Source: Bacteroides cellulosilyticus (GTDB lineage: Bacteria; Bacteroidota; Bacteroidia; Bacteroidales; Bacteroidaceae). Taken from it: a stretch of DNA of 64,000 nt. The translations under genes and the position numbers were made by a program. This document shows, one piece after another, positions 1-8,452 of the stretch. Within the stretch, counting starts at the first letter, position 1; each line of letters opens with the position of its first letter. The stretch spans positions 3,162,501-3,226,500 of the forward strand of contig NZ_CP081903.1 of the NCBI RefSeq assembly GCF_020091405.1, given 5' to 3'. A model generated the notes under the pieces. The model worked only from the letters and a program-made list of their open reading frames with translations, made no database searches and had not been told where the DNA came from.

Positions 1-73
1 CAATCTGGATGAAAAGACGGCGAAACTGCAACTCTTGTTCAGTTTATTGTTTACTGTTACATTCCTGATATAG
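1..73 (+). CDS. 3' end of an upstream gene (partial)
   Basis: An open frame enters from the left edge (first full codon at base 2) and ends at TAG 71-73. It encodes 23 residues: a charged stretch (NLDEKTAKLQ) followed by a hydrophobic tail rich in L, F, V and I. This looks like the C-terminal helix of a membrane protein. The stop lies one base before the ATG of the next gene, which is typical of a shared transcript. The fragment is too short to name, and it could be chance open frame. Confidence 0.4.
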   Translation, partial: NLDEKTAKLQLLFSLLFTVTFLI

Positions 74-74
74 T

Positions 75-692
75 ATGAAACGAATTATTATTCCTTTATT
101 GATAGCTGCTTTCTTGTGGTTCTTTATGTTTTCTCCCTGGACAAGCGGAATATTCAATTTCTGGACGGCCATGAGCTTTTCGGCTATTGTGTTGATGAAT
201 ATGGCTTTTGCGCTTCGTCCGCAGTGGTGGATAGAAGATGTGAAGTTCGATTGGAAGAATATTGCCGGAGGGGTGGGATTGGCTGTTGTTTTGTGGGGAG
301 TATTCTGGTTGGGAGATAAGGCTTCCGCCTGGCTTTTCGACTTTGCCCGTCCGCAGGTGGAACTGATTTACGGAATGAAAACCGGTGAAAATCCTTGGTT
401 ACTCTCCATATTACTACTCATATTGATAGGTCCTGCCGAAGAAATCTTCTGGCGGGGATATGTGCAGAATGCACTTTCGAAGCGCTGGAGCCCGAATGTC
501 GGTTTTATAGTGACAACATTAGTTTATGCATTGGTACATATCTGGTCGTTCAACTTTATGCTGGTGATGGCGGCGTTGGTGGTTGGTGCTATCTGGGGAT
601 TGGCTTACAGATTGTATCCGCAGAAATTGGGAGCATTGATTGTGTCGCATGCAGTGTGGGATGTGGCGGTATTTGTTGTGTTTCCGATTTAA
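75..692 (+). CDS. CPBP family intramembrane glutamic endopeptidase
   Basis: A 205-residue polytopic membrane protein of the CPBP (CAAX protease and bacteriocin-processing, ABI) family. These proteases cut substrates inside the inner membrane. The signature motifs are visible: EEIFWRG at 122-128 supplies the paired glutamates and arginine of EExxxR, YALVH at 151-155 matches the second motif (H155), and SHAVWD at 191-196 gives the third histidine with D196. About six hydrophobic segments cover the rest. The ATG follows the previous stop by one base, so the two genes are probably co-transcribed. An imperfect hairpin lies just after the stop. The substrate is unknown; family members process prenylated or peptide substrates, but nothing nearby identifies one. 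Confidence 0.88.
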   Translation: MKRIIIPLLIAAFLWFFMFSPWTSGIFNFWTAMSFSAIVLMNMAFALRPQWWIEDVKFDWKNIAGGVGLAVVLWGVFWLGDKASAWLFDFARPQVELIYGMKTGENPWLLSILLLILIGPAEEIFWRGYVQNALSKRWSPNVGFIVTTLVYALVHIWSFNFMLVMAALVVGAIWGLAYRLYPQKLGALIVSHAVWDVAVFVVFPI

Positions 693-714
693 CATAGCTC
701 TTTTGCGGTAATTT

Positions 715-798
715 TTCATCCGCAGATGACACAGAATTACACGGATTTATAAATTGAAGTAAAAGAAATCTGCGTTATCCGCACTATCTGCGGATGAA
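715..798. repeat. Long imperfect inverted repeat between two genes
   Basis: A perfect 13-nt outer stem pairs TTCATCCGCAGAT (715-727) with ATCTGCGGATGAA (786-798), and the inner arms pair imperfectly. The words (CAGATgACACAGAaTTACACgGATT) resemble those of the second element at 3779-3869, so both seem to belong to one intergenic repeat family. It could protect the 3' end of the protease mRNA or terminate it. It has no T-run. Confidence 0.6.
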
Positions 799-845
799 GA
801 ATGAAATCTTGATTTACAGGAATATAGAATATAAAACAAACAGCA

Positions 846-2012
846 ATGAAATACAATTTTGATGAAATCATTGAACGTCGTGGCACTAACTCGGTGAAGT
901 GGGACGGTGTAAAGAATATCTGGGAGCGTGATGACTTGCTCCCTATGTGGGTGGCCGATATGGACTTCCGTACTCCGCCTTTCGTGATGGATGCTTTAAG
1001 AAAGCGCCTGGAACATGAGGTGTTGGGATATACTTTTGCTTGTGAAGAGTGGTATACTTCTATTTGTACATGGCTTCACGACCGTCATCAGTGGGATATA
1101 TCCCGAGAGATGCTGACATTCGTTCCGGGAATCGTTCGCGGGCAGGCTTTTGCCCTGCAATGTTTCACTAATCCGGGGGATAAGGTAATGGTGATGACTC
1201 CTGTTTACCATCCTTTCTTCTTGGTAACTGAACGTATGGGGCGTGAAGTGGTATATTCACCCTTGGAATTACAGGATGGACAATATCATATTAATTTTGA
1301 GCGTTTCCGTAAAGATTTGCAAGGTTGTAAAGTGTTGATTCTCTGTAATCCCCATAACCCCGGCGGACGTGTATGGACAGCAGAAGAGTTGAAAGAAATA
1401 GCGGCTATCTGTTATAGTAATGGAACATTTGTGATTTCTGATGAGATTCATGCCGATCTGACTTTGCCTCCTTATAAGCACCATCCGTTTGCTACGGTTT
1501 CCGAAGCAGCAGCATCGAACTCACTTGTCTTCATGGCTCCCAGTAAAGCATTCAATATGCCCGGATTGGGAAGCTCGTATGCGATTACTGTTGATAAGGA
1601 TATTCGTGAACGTTTTCAGACCTTTATGGAGGCGGGTGAGTTTTCTGAAGGACATTTGCTTGCCTATATCGGTGCGGCAGCTGCTTACATGCATGGTGCA
1701 GAATGGTTGGAGCAAATGCTTGATTATATAAAAGGGAATATAGATTTTACAGAAGAATATCTGAAAGAACATATTCCGGGCATTGGCATGATACGCCCGC
1801 AAGCTTCTTATCTTGTTTTCCTGGATTGTCGGGCTTTGGGGCTGACACAGAAAGAATTAACCCGACTTTTTGCAGAGAAAGCACATCTGGCTCTGAATGA
1901 CGGAACTATGTTTGGTCAACCGGGAGAGGGCTTTATGCGGTTGAATATCGGTTGTCCCCGTTCAGTGCTGAAGCAGGCTTTGCAGCAATTACGTGAGGCT
2001 GTTGTGCAGTAA
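846..2012 (+). CDS. patB: MalY/PatB family PLP-dependent C-S lyase
   Basis: A 388-residue fold-type I aminotransferase-like enzyme of the MalY/PatB class (cystathionine beta-lyase type). Such enzymes release thiol, pyruvate and ammonia from cystathionine or cysteine conjugates in the cytoplasm. Visible features are the N-terminal MWVADMDF (34-41), NPHNPGGR (168-175), DEIHADL (199-205) with the PLP-contacting aspartate, the Schiff-base lysine in APSKAFNMPG (K234), and MRLNIGCPR near residue 365, whose arginine would hold the substrate carboxylate. The length is normal for the family. The gene stands alone between the inverted repeat at 715-798 and the TPR gene 48 nt downstream. The substrate cannot be told from sequence, so the symbol refers to the family. 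Confidence 0.9.
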   Translation: MKYNFDEIIERRGTNSVKWDGVKNIWERDDLLPMWVADMDFRTPPFVMDALRKRLEHEVLGYTFACEEWYTSICTWLHDRHQWDISREMLTFVPGIVRGQAFALQCFTNPGDKVMVMTPVYHPFFLVTERMGREVVYSPLELQDGQYHINFERFRKDLQGCKVLILCNPHNPGGRVWTAEELKEIAAICYSNGTFVISDEIHADLTLPPYKHHPFATVSEAAASNSLVFMAPSKAFNMPGLGSSYAITVDKDIRERFQTFMEAGEFSEGHLLAYIGAAAAYMHGAEWLEQMLDYIKGNIDFTEEYLKEHIPGIGMIRPQASYLVFLDCRALGLTQKELTRLFAEKAHLALNDGTMFGQPGEGFMRLNIGCPRSVLKQALQQLREAVVQ

Positions 2013-2060
2013 TATCAAAAAGAAGAATCTATTTTTGTTGGCCGTACAGGTCTATACTAC

Positions 2061-3719
2061 ATGAAGAAACTCTTATATCTTTTTATTGTAAGTGGTATTC
2101 TGCTGTGTGCTTGCAGGCATACCGATAGTACTGCTTTGCTCCGCCAGGCGGATGCGGTGGTTTATGGTAATGCGGATAGTGCAATGAAACTCCTGTCGTT
2201 AATCAAGAATCCGGAGCGGTTGCCGTTCGAGGAAAAAATGTTGTATGGCTGGTTGCGTACATTTGCACATAATGTACGGGGAGCCTCCATGGCGGAAGAC
2301 TCCCTGATTTTGCCGGCATTTCATTATTTTGTCGCCGGTCCGGACACGGTAAAGATGCTGAATTCATTCGTGTTGAAATCCAAATATTTATATTGGCAGA
2401 AAAAGCATGAAGAGGCTATGGCTGTACTGGATAGCGGTATTGCGGCGGCTACGGCATGTAGAGATACTTATCTGATGGTCAATATGCTTTCTGAGAAAGC
2501 AAACAGGTATGTGTACGTTGAGAAGGATTATAAAAAGGCAATAGAAGCACATCTCAGAGCGATTGCCATTCGTGAAGATGAAGGCCTGTGCTATTCTTTG
2601 GGCATTGCCATGGGATTGCAGGGAAATGATTCTGCTCCTTACTATATGGACCGGAGCATTGAACTGGTGGAGAAAAAGAAAGATACGATGCGCTTGGTGC
2701 ATTATCTGCGAAACTATGCACAGTTATTATCCTATATAAATGATTATAAAAGGTCGGCAGAAGTGTCAAAACGCCTGCGGAATTTAGCGTCTGATGAAGA
2801 ACAGGTTGCCATGACTGACTTGGTGCTGACGGAATGTTTCCTGAAAATGGGAGAGTTGGATTCAGCCCAATACTACCTCGATCAGGGCAGAGCGCTATTT
2901 GACCACCAGGAGAAGTTTTTAACTACAGAAAATATGATGACTTATTATCAGGGACTGATAGATTATACACGCCATCGTACATTTGATTTCCTGAAGGTGA
3001 TGCGTTATAATGATTCTGTCCACAATGCCCTTTATGCCTTGCAAAGTACCATTCGGCGGAAGGATGAAAGTAAGGAATCACTTTCGAATGCCAATTTGCA
3101 GCTGACGGTAGAGCGGCAGGAAGCGCAACTGACGCTGTTAGCTTGTTTGCTGTTACTGGTTGTTACGGGTGGTGGTGCCTTTTTCTATATCCGGGCCCGT
3201 CGTCATCGTCTGATTGAGGCAGAAGAGCGAATCGAAACACTGAACCGCTTGCTGGCAGATGCTACGAAGGGAGACAGTGAACCGGGGACTGCCGGAAATG
3301 TCAATCAGGAAGTGGAAGACGGACAGTTTTTCCGAAAAATACTTTTGCAACAGTTGGGCATTATTCGTTTGGTCGCTACGCAGCCTACATCACAAAATCA
3401 AGAACTACTTCGCCGCATATCCGGCATTACGAACCGGGAGTTACCCGTAGAAAGTCTTTTGGTATGGGAGGATTTGTATCCCGTGATCGATCGTATATAC
3501 GATGGCTTTTATACTCAAATGAACAGATGTTTTGGTTCTGTACTGATAGATAAAGAACAGCAGCTCTGCTGTCTGCTTTGTGCAGAGTTCTCTACAAAAG
3601 AAATTAGTGTAGTGACGCAGCAAAGCATTCCGACTATTTATCAGCGGAAGACGAATATCCGGAAGAAGCTGGGAATGGGGGAGAAGGAGGACATAGTCGG
3701 TTTTATTCTGGAGAAATAA
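2061..3719 (+). CDS. TPR-containing membrane-anchored putative regulator
   Basis: A 552-residue protein with a signal sequence ending in LLCAC (lipobox-like, C18), then about 300 residues of helical TPR-like repeats. A single transmembrane segment follows at about 356-377, then a short coiled coil (385-400). The cytoplasmic C-terminal tail (about 480-552) resembles a winged or LuxR-type helix-turn-helix, with the sequence SIPTIYQRKTNIRKKLGM near the end. Bacteroides encode many such periplasmic TPR sensor plus cytoplasmic HTH proteins, thought to be one-component signalling proteins. No kinase motifs are seen. The protein could sense an envelope signal and bind DNA from the membrane; its targets are unknown. 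It is followed by a 528-nt gap rich in repeats. Confidence 0.65.
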   Translation: MKKLLYLFIVSGILLCACRHTDSTALLRQADAVVYGNADSAMKLLSLIKNPERLPFEEKMLYGWLRTFAHNVRGASMAEDSLILPAFHYFVAGPDTVKMLNSFVLKSKYLYWQKKHEEAMAVLDSGIAAATACRDTYLMVNMLSEKANRYVYVEKDYKKAIEAHLRAIAIREDEGLCYSLGIAMGLQGNDSAPYYMDRSIELVEKKKDTMRLVHYLRNYAQLLSYINDYKRSAEVSKRLRNLASDEEQVAMTDLVLTECFLKMGELDSAQYYLDQGRALFDHQEKFLTTENMMTYYQGLIDYTRHRTFDFLKVMRYNDSVHNALYALQSTIRRKDESKESLSNANLQLTVERQEAQLTLLACLLLLVVTGGGAFFYIRARRHRLIEAEERIETLNRLLADATKGDSEPGTAGNVNQEVEDGQFFRKILLQQLGIIRLVATQPTSQNQELLRRISGITNRELPVESLLVWEDLYPVIDRIYDGFYTQMNRCFGSVLIDKEQQLCCLLCAEFSTKEISVVTQQSIPTIYQRKTNIRKKLGMGEKEDIVGFILEK

Positions 3720-3778
3720 CAAATATTACCTGCTTTTCGCACACTCTTATGTGTATTCGTATTTATCGGGTTATGATG

Positions 3779-3869
3779 CACCACAGATTACACAGATTTA
3801 CACAGATTAGGGAAGATATCTCTGATTATTAATAAATTAAATCTGTGCTAATCTGTGTAATCTGTGGTG
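3779..3869. repeat. 30-nt-arm inverted repeat
   Basis: Left arm 3779-3808 and right arm 3840-3869 are reverse complements with two mismatches. Each arm is built from iterated ACAGATT words (CACCACAGATTACACAGATT starts the left arm). The loop is 31 nt and AT-rich. The RNA hairpin would be very stable. It lies 60 nt after the stop of the TPR gene, so it may serve as a transcript end or processing site. It resembles the element at 715-798. Confidence 0.8.
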
Positions 3870-3962
3870 AAATAATTCCTTTCCGCACGAAATGAAATAA
3901 AAGTTGTTTCCGGTTCACGGTACAGCCTTATTGATATCTGTCAGGGCCTTTTTATTACTCAG

Positions 3963-4031
3963 TCCCGGTAATAGGTATTACGTGATCCCGGTAATAGGTA
4001 TTACGCGATCCCGGTAATAGGTATTACGCGG
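3963..4031. repeat. Three tandem 23-nt units, each with a palindrome
   Basis: Units at 3963-3985, 3986-4008 and 4009-4031 are nearly identical and start TCCCGGTAATAGGTATTACG. Each carries the dyad GTAATA-gg-TATTAC. The array sits about 165 nt upstream of the -7 element of the next gene. Equal spacing of 23 nt and a dyad in every unit suggest protein binding, but a neutral tandem duplication is also possible. Units abut, so this is not a CRISPR. Confidence 0.8.
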
Positions 4032-4142
4032 TAGCGGAAATGGATGCGCCTGTTCATGTATATAAATAGTATATAGACTCTCAAAAGGCAAATATAGAGA
4101 AATGTAAATTTAATGTATTGATAATTAGCTTTGTATGTGTCT

Positions 4143-4204
4143 CCGATATAGAACTTTTATATCCCGATATAGAGTGTTTGAGACATGTTTCACCCCTAAC
4201 TTTG
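4143..4204 (+). promoter_or_regulatory. Promoter and direct-repeat operator of the TonB-dependent barrel gene
   Basis: TAACTTTG (4197-4204) is an exact match to the Bacteroides -7 element TAnnTTTG. TTTG at 4177-4180 could act as a short-spaced -33. Upstream, the 10-mer CCGATATAGA occurs at 4143-4152 and 4164-4173, exactly 21 nt (two helical turns) apart. This repeat differs from the pectin operator described for 6781, 9877 and 21763, so a different regulator is likely. The remaining gap 3720-4248 holds only the repeats listed separately. Confidence 0.6.
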
Positions 4205-4248
4205 CATCAGGTAAAAACGAAAAGTGAAACATTTAAATCAATCGAACG

Positions 4249-6654
4249 ATGAAAGCAAATTCAATGAAGACTATCGGGAAAAGACTAACATTCTTAATCC
4301 TTATCATGTGTGTGGCAGTTTCTATTTCTGCTCAAAGTTATCAACTCTCCGGTTGCGTACAGGACGAAAACAATCAGCCGGTGGAAGTAGCAAACATTCT
4401 GTTGAAACAGGCTAAAGACAGTACTTATCTTACGGGTATGCTGACGGATGCACAAGGGTGTTTTACCTTTACTCAACCTAAAGGGGAATATCTGTTACAT
4501 ATTACTCTGATAGGTTGTGAAGATATCTATTTACCCGTCTCCCTACAGGGAAATAAGAATATAGGTATGCTCACCCTGAAATCCTCTTCTACCTTTTTGA
4601 ATGAAGTAACCGTTACGGCAGCCCGTCCGGTAATCAAGCGCCTGGTGGACAGAGTTGTTTTTGATACACATAATGCCATTGCTACTGCCGGGGGAAATGC
4701 ACTCGACCTTTTGCGTGAAGTGCCCGGTTTGCGCGTTGGGCAGAACAGTATTGATATCATAGGTAAAGGAGGCGTGAAGATATATATCAATGATCGTGAA
4801 ACGAAACTTTCAGGTGACGAGTTGATTGACTATCTCCGTTCTTATGACGCCTCTCAGATACAGAAAGTGGAAGTAATCACTACTCCGCCCTCCAAATATG
4901 ATGCGGCTGGTAATGCAGGTATTATCAATATACGCCTGAAGTCACGCCCTAAAGATTATCTGGGAGGTACGGTATCTGCTTCTTATAATGCAGGCGAAAA
5001 GGAAAATTACGGTTATGGTGGTGTAAACCTGAATATCAGTAAAGGTCGTGTATCTTCCTTTATCAATGCAGGCACTACGCAAGGCAACTATGAGACCCGC
5101 GAGGCGAATCGTCGCTATTTTGCCCTGAATACTTGGGATGGATGTACGGATTATAAGAAATACATGCAGAGTTATTATGGCCAGGCAGGTGTGGACTTTG
5201 CTCTGGAACGCAACTGGACGTTAGGTTTGCAAGCCGTTTACAATCACAACAACCCTAAAGATTCCAAAGCAGTTTCTATTACGGAAGTTTATGATGTGGC
5301 TACTGCCCGTCTGGACTCTCTCTTATTCTCTGACAGTGAAGAAGGAACTAAAGCCGACCGCATCAATTTGAATTTCCATACCGATAAGTCCTGGGATGAT
5401 AAGGGTAAAAAGATGACCTGGGATGTGGATTATCTGTATGATAAGAGGGATGGCCACATGGGATTCCTGTCTGACACTCAGACCCCTGATGGTGTAACCA
5501 TACCCGGAACCAATTTCGATTACAGTTATTTGCAAAATCGCAAAGTAGATGTATTCTCTTCTGCACTCGACTTTACACTTCCGTTTGAGAAGTATAAGGT
5601 GACCGCAGGTGCCAAGGTTTCTTTCACGAATACCCGTAACCGTATCAATTATGATACTTCGGACCCGACACTGGTGCAGGACGACTACTTCCACTATAAA
5701 GAACAAATCTATGCTCTTTACGCTGACTATAACCGCGCGTTTGGCAAGCAGTTCTCCATGCAGCTGGGTTTGCGTATGGAACACACCCGTACTACCGGTA
5801 TCTCTGAGTCGGAGAATACGACGGACAAGCACGATTATACCCGTCTGTTCCCTACACTCTATTTCCTATATTCACCCAATGAGCAGAATGCGTTGAACCT
5901 TAGTTTGTCCAATCGCATTTCCCGCCCTTCACAGAATATGGTGAACCCTTTCCCGTTCTATCAGAACAAGTACACCTATGCTTGCGGAAAGGAAGACCTG
6001 AAGCCGAGTTATACGTACAATGCCGAATTGGGATATACATTCAAGAACAATCTCAATATCTCTGCCTTTTATTCTTATTCGGACGATGTATTCTTTCAGG
6101 TTGTAGGTCTGGATCCGGAAACGAACGTCAGTTCTTTCCTGTGGGATAACTTTATGGAGACACACTCTTTCGGGCTGAATAACTCCTATACATTCCGTAC
6201 AAAATGGATGCAAGCTTATGCTCAGCACGGTGTAAACTATAGCCGTACAACTTCCAGTGCCGCTTCCACATCAGCCGAAGAGAAAGGATGGGCTTATAAT
6301 GCCAGTTTGCGCAATACGTTCTTCCTTAATCCGAAGAAGACATTTATCGGAACGCTTTCAGGTTGGTTTACTTCACGCCAGTATAGTGGAGTATATCTGA
6401 TAAAACCTACTTATGGTGTCAGTGCGGGTTTGCTCTATCGCATGCTGGATAATAAGCTCAGTCTTAGCCTGAATGTCAATAACATTCTGGTTAGCCATTC
6501 GAAGCTTGAAACCGTTTCCAATGGAGTCCGGATGACGACGGACAATCAGTTTGCCTTTACCGGTTTCCGCATCGGTGTTTCCTACACGTTTGGTGGAGAT
6601 ATCCGCAGCAAGGGACAGCGTAATAGTAACTCAGATATTCAGAACAGATTATAA
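4249..6654 (+). CDS. TonB-dependent receptor-like outer-membrane beta-barrel protein
   Basis: An 801-residue outer-membrane protein. A signal peptide ends near SISAQ (residue 29). It is followed by a carboxypeptidase-regulatory-like beta-sandwich (about 32-110, starting YQLSGCVQDENNQPVEVAN), a plug-like region (about 130-230, with VITTPPSKYDAAGNAGIINI), and a beta-barrel with many alternating aromatic strands to the end. It is shorter than SusC proteins and has no SusD partner, which fits the outer-membrane barrel family 3 type. It could take up a small ligand or oligosaccharide. It precedes the pectinase operon but has its own promoter and a structured gap after it. The second ATG at 4264 gives a more typical signal peptide and is an equally good start. 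Confidence 0.82.
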   Translation: MKANSMKTIGKRLTFLILIMCVAVSISAQSYQLSGCVQDENNQPVEVANILLKQAKDSTYLTGMLTDAQGCFTFTQPKGEYLLHITLIGCEDIYLPVSLQGNKNIGMLTLKSSSTFLNEVTVTAARPVIKRLVDRVVFDTHNAIATAGGNALDLLREVPGLRVGQNSIDIIGKGGVKIYINDRETKLSGDELIDYLRSYDASQIQKVEVITTPPSKYDAAGNAGIINIRLKSRPKDYLGGTVSASYNAGEKENYGYGGVNLNISKGRVSSFINAGTTQGNYETREANRRYFALNTWDGCTDYKKYMQSYYGQAGVDFALERNWTLGLQAVYNHNNPKDSKAVSITEVYDVATARLDSLLFSDSEEGTKADRINLNFHTDKSWDDKGKKMTWDVDYLYDKRDGHMGFLSDTQTPDGVTIPGTNFDYSYLQNRKVDVFSSALDFTLPFEKYKVTAGAKVSFTNTRNRINYDTSDPTLVQDDYFHYKEQIYALYADYNRAFGKQFSMQLGLRMEHTRTTGISESENTTDKHDYTRLFPTLYFLYSPNEQNALNLSLSNRISRPSQNMVNPFPFYQNKYTYACGKEDLKPSYTYNAELGYTFKNNLNISAFYSYSDDVFFQVVGLDPETNVSSFLWDNFMETHSFGLNNSYTFRTKWMQAYAQHGVNYSRTTSSAASTSAEEKGWAYNASLRNTFFLNPKKTFIGTLSGWFTSRQYSGVYLIKPTYGVSAGLLYRMLDNKLSLSLNVNNILVSHSKLETVSNGVRMTTDNQFAFTGFRIGVSYTFGGDIRSKGQRNSNSDIQNRL

Positions 6655-6689
6655 ACATTGCTTTCATCGTTTTTACCTAGCTGAAAGCA

Positions 6690-6751
6690 CTCCCGTGGCG
6701 GGAGACGGACGGCTTGTCAGAGTGAAACAGAGGTTTCACCGGACAGGCCGT
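6690..6751 (+). terminator. Paired hairpins after the barrel gene
   Basis: A small hairpin CTCCCG-tgg-CGGGAG (6690-6704) is followed by a larger one. In the larger hairpin ACGGCTTGTC (6709-6718) pairs with GACAGGCCGT (6742-6751), and GTGAAAC/GTTTCAC (6722-6728, 6733-6739) extends the stem around an AGAG loop. No strong T-run follows, so this may be a processing or partial termination site separating the barrel mRNA from the pectinase operon. Confidence 0.5.
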
Positions 6752-6780
6752 TCACTTTATTTCCATAAAGTATATGAATC

Positions 6781-6837
6781 ATTCCTCCTTTTCTACCAGT
6801 TTTTACCCCTTACTTTCTTCATGATTGCTCACTTTTG
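6781..6837 (+). promoter_or_regulatory. Pectinase operon promoter with HTCS-type operator
   Basis: CACTTTTG (6830-6837) matches TAnnTTTG at 5 of the 6 fixed positions. Half-sites ATTCCTCCT (6781-6789) and TTTACCCCT (6802-6810) repeat directly at a 21-nt period. The second half-site starts exactly 28 nt before the -7 element. Spacing is identical, and half-sites are similar, at both SusC promoters (9877-9933 and 21763-21819). The implied transcript start (about 6844) lies downstream of the ATG at 6835 and supports 6871 as the true start. Confidence 0.6.
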
Positions 6838-6870
6838 CATACCAACAAACAAATCTATAAGAGGAAGTAT

Positions 6871-8421
6871 ATGAAAAACAAAATGAAAAACCGAGTAATA
6901 GAGATGAAGGACTTATGCCTTTTATGGCTCTTCTTGTTCTTATTAGGTGGAATACCGGCAGGAGCGACTACTATTTCTGATGATGAATCAGCATCCGGTA
7001 CGGAAGAATTAATCGCTTTCCCCGGCGCTGAAGGTTTTGGCCGGAATACTACCGGTGGTCGCGGTGGTAAAGTTTATCACGTCACTACATTGGAAGATGG
7101 AATGCAGGCAGGAACCTTACGTCATGCACTTGCACAAACAGGTGCACGTACGGTGGTTTTTGATGTAGCCGGGACTATCTTCCTGAACAGACCTTTAAGA
7201 ATCACTAACGGAGATTTGACTATTGCCGGACAAACGGCGCCGGGGCAAGGCATCTGTATTGCCAGACGTCCGGTAACTATTAATGCCAACAATGTTATTG
7301 TTCGTTATGTACGGTTTCGTGTCGGCAATGAAGGCGGTGGAGAACCCGACGGACTTGGAAGTACCGATTGCAAGAATGTTATTGTAGACCATTGTTCTAT
7401 CAGTTGGTCGGTAGACGAGTGTTGTTCGGTGTACGGTGGTGAAAACCTGACTGTTCAGTGGTGTCTTGTTTCCGAAAGCCTTCGGACGGCCGGTCATGCC
7501 AAAGGAAAACACGGATATGGAGCCATCTGGGGAGGAGCGAAAGCGTCTTTTCATCATAATCTGCTGGCACACCATGAAAGTCGTTTTCCCCGACTTGGTC
7601 CCCGTCCTTTCACTCAGGAACGTGAGCATGTGGATATGCGGAACAACGTTTTTTATAATTGGGCGGGAAATGGCTGCTACGGTGGAGAGGGAATGCATGT
7701 GAACATCGTGAACAATTATTATAAACCGGGTCCGGCTACTCCCAAAAAAAGTCCTGTACGCTATCGTATTGCCGCTCTTGGAGTGCGTACTACGAAATAT
7801 TGTACCAAGGCGGATGGTAAACCTAATGTTTGGAAACCTATGGAACATGTATGGGGGAAATTCTATGTGGACGGTAACGTAATCGAAGGTAATAAGGAAG
7901 TCACCAAGGATAACTGGACAAAGGGTATTTACGAACAAATAAACAACTCATCCTGCGATAATACTTTCACCAAGCAAGTGAAGAAAGAGATGCGTCTGGT
8001 CAAACCTTTGGATGCAGGCATTGTCACTACACATACCGCCGAACAGGCGTATGATCTTGTATTGGCCCATGCAGGCTGTTCCAAACAACGTGATATTATA
8101 GATATACGTATTATAGAAGAAACCCAAAACGGTACGGCTACTTACATTGGCAGCGTGACGAAAGGTGCTGAAAATGCTCCCGGATTGATCGACTTACCGG
8201 CAGATGTGAAACCGGAGGGAGCTACTAGCGCCTGGCCGGAATTAACGAATGGCGGTGTTACAGCCGATGAGCTAAGAGATACTGATGGCGATGGTATTCC
8301 GGATGTATGGGAAACGGCTCATGGGCTGAATCCGAAGGATGCTTCCGATGGCATTACTACTACATTGAGTAAGGAAGGTTATACCAATTTGGAAGTCTAT
8401 ATGAACAGTCTGGTACCATAG
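6871..8421 (+). CDS. Pectate lyase, polysaccharide lyase family 1
   Basis: A 516-residue secreted right-handed beta-helix lyase that cleaves polygalacturonan by beta-elimination. A signal peptide ends near GIPAGATT. The catalytic domain starts at AFPGAEGFGR (49-58) and contains the PL1 motifs VDHCSISW (around 172-179, calcium-binding aspartate) and RFPRLGP (238-244, with the catalytic-arginine type motif). The C-terminus carries a DTDGDGIPD calcium-loop motif (from about 470), like thrombospondin type 3 or dockerin-like loops often seen at the end of Bacteroides PL1 enzymes. I start at 6871 because GAGGAAG precedes it and because the promoter at 6830-6837 excludes the upstream ATG (6835). The pectin methylesterase gene follows after 31 nt in the same operon. 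Confidence 0.9.
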   Translation: MKNKMKNRVIEMKDLCLLWLFLFLLGGIPAGATTISDDESASGTEELIAFPGAEGFGRNTTGGRGGKVYHVTTLEDGMQAGTLRHALAQTGARTVVFDVAGTIFLNRPLRITNGDLTIAGQTAPGQGICIARRPVTINANNVIVRYVRFRVGNEGGGEPDGLGSTDCKNVIVDHCSISWSVDECCSVYGGENLTVQWCLVSESLRTAGHAKGKHGYGAIWGGAKASFHHNLLAHHESRFPRLGPRPFTQEREHVDMRNNVFYNWAGNGCYGGEGMHVNIVNNYYKPGPATPKKSPVRYRIAALGVRTTKYCTKADGKPNVWKPMEHVWGKFYVDGNVIEGNKEVTKDNWTKGIYEQINNSSCDNTFTKQVKKEMRLVKPLDAGIVTTHTAEQAYDLVLAHAGCSKQRDIIDIRIIEETQNGTATYIGSVTKGAENAPGLIDLPADVKPEGATSAWPELTNGGVTADELRDTDGDGIPDVWETAHGLNPKDASDGITTTLSKEGYTNLEVYMNSLVP

Positions 8422-8452
8422 AAATTAAGAAACAATTATCAAACATAGAAGT

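Noticed and set aside
3963-4031. CRISPR array
   Set aside because: The repeat units abut directly with no spacers, and no cas genes are near.
7195-7938. 247-codon minus-strand open frame inside the pectate lyase gene
   Set aside because: It is antisense to a well-supported PL1 gene. Long shadow frames are common opposite beta-helix coding sequence, and no motif is present.
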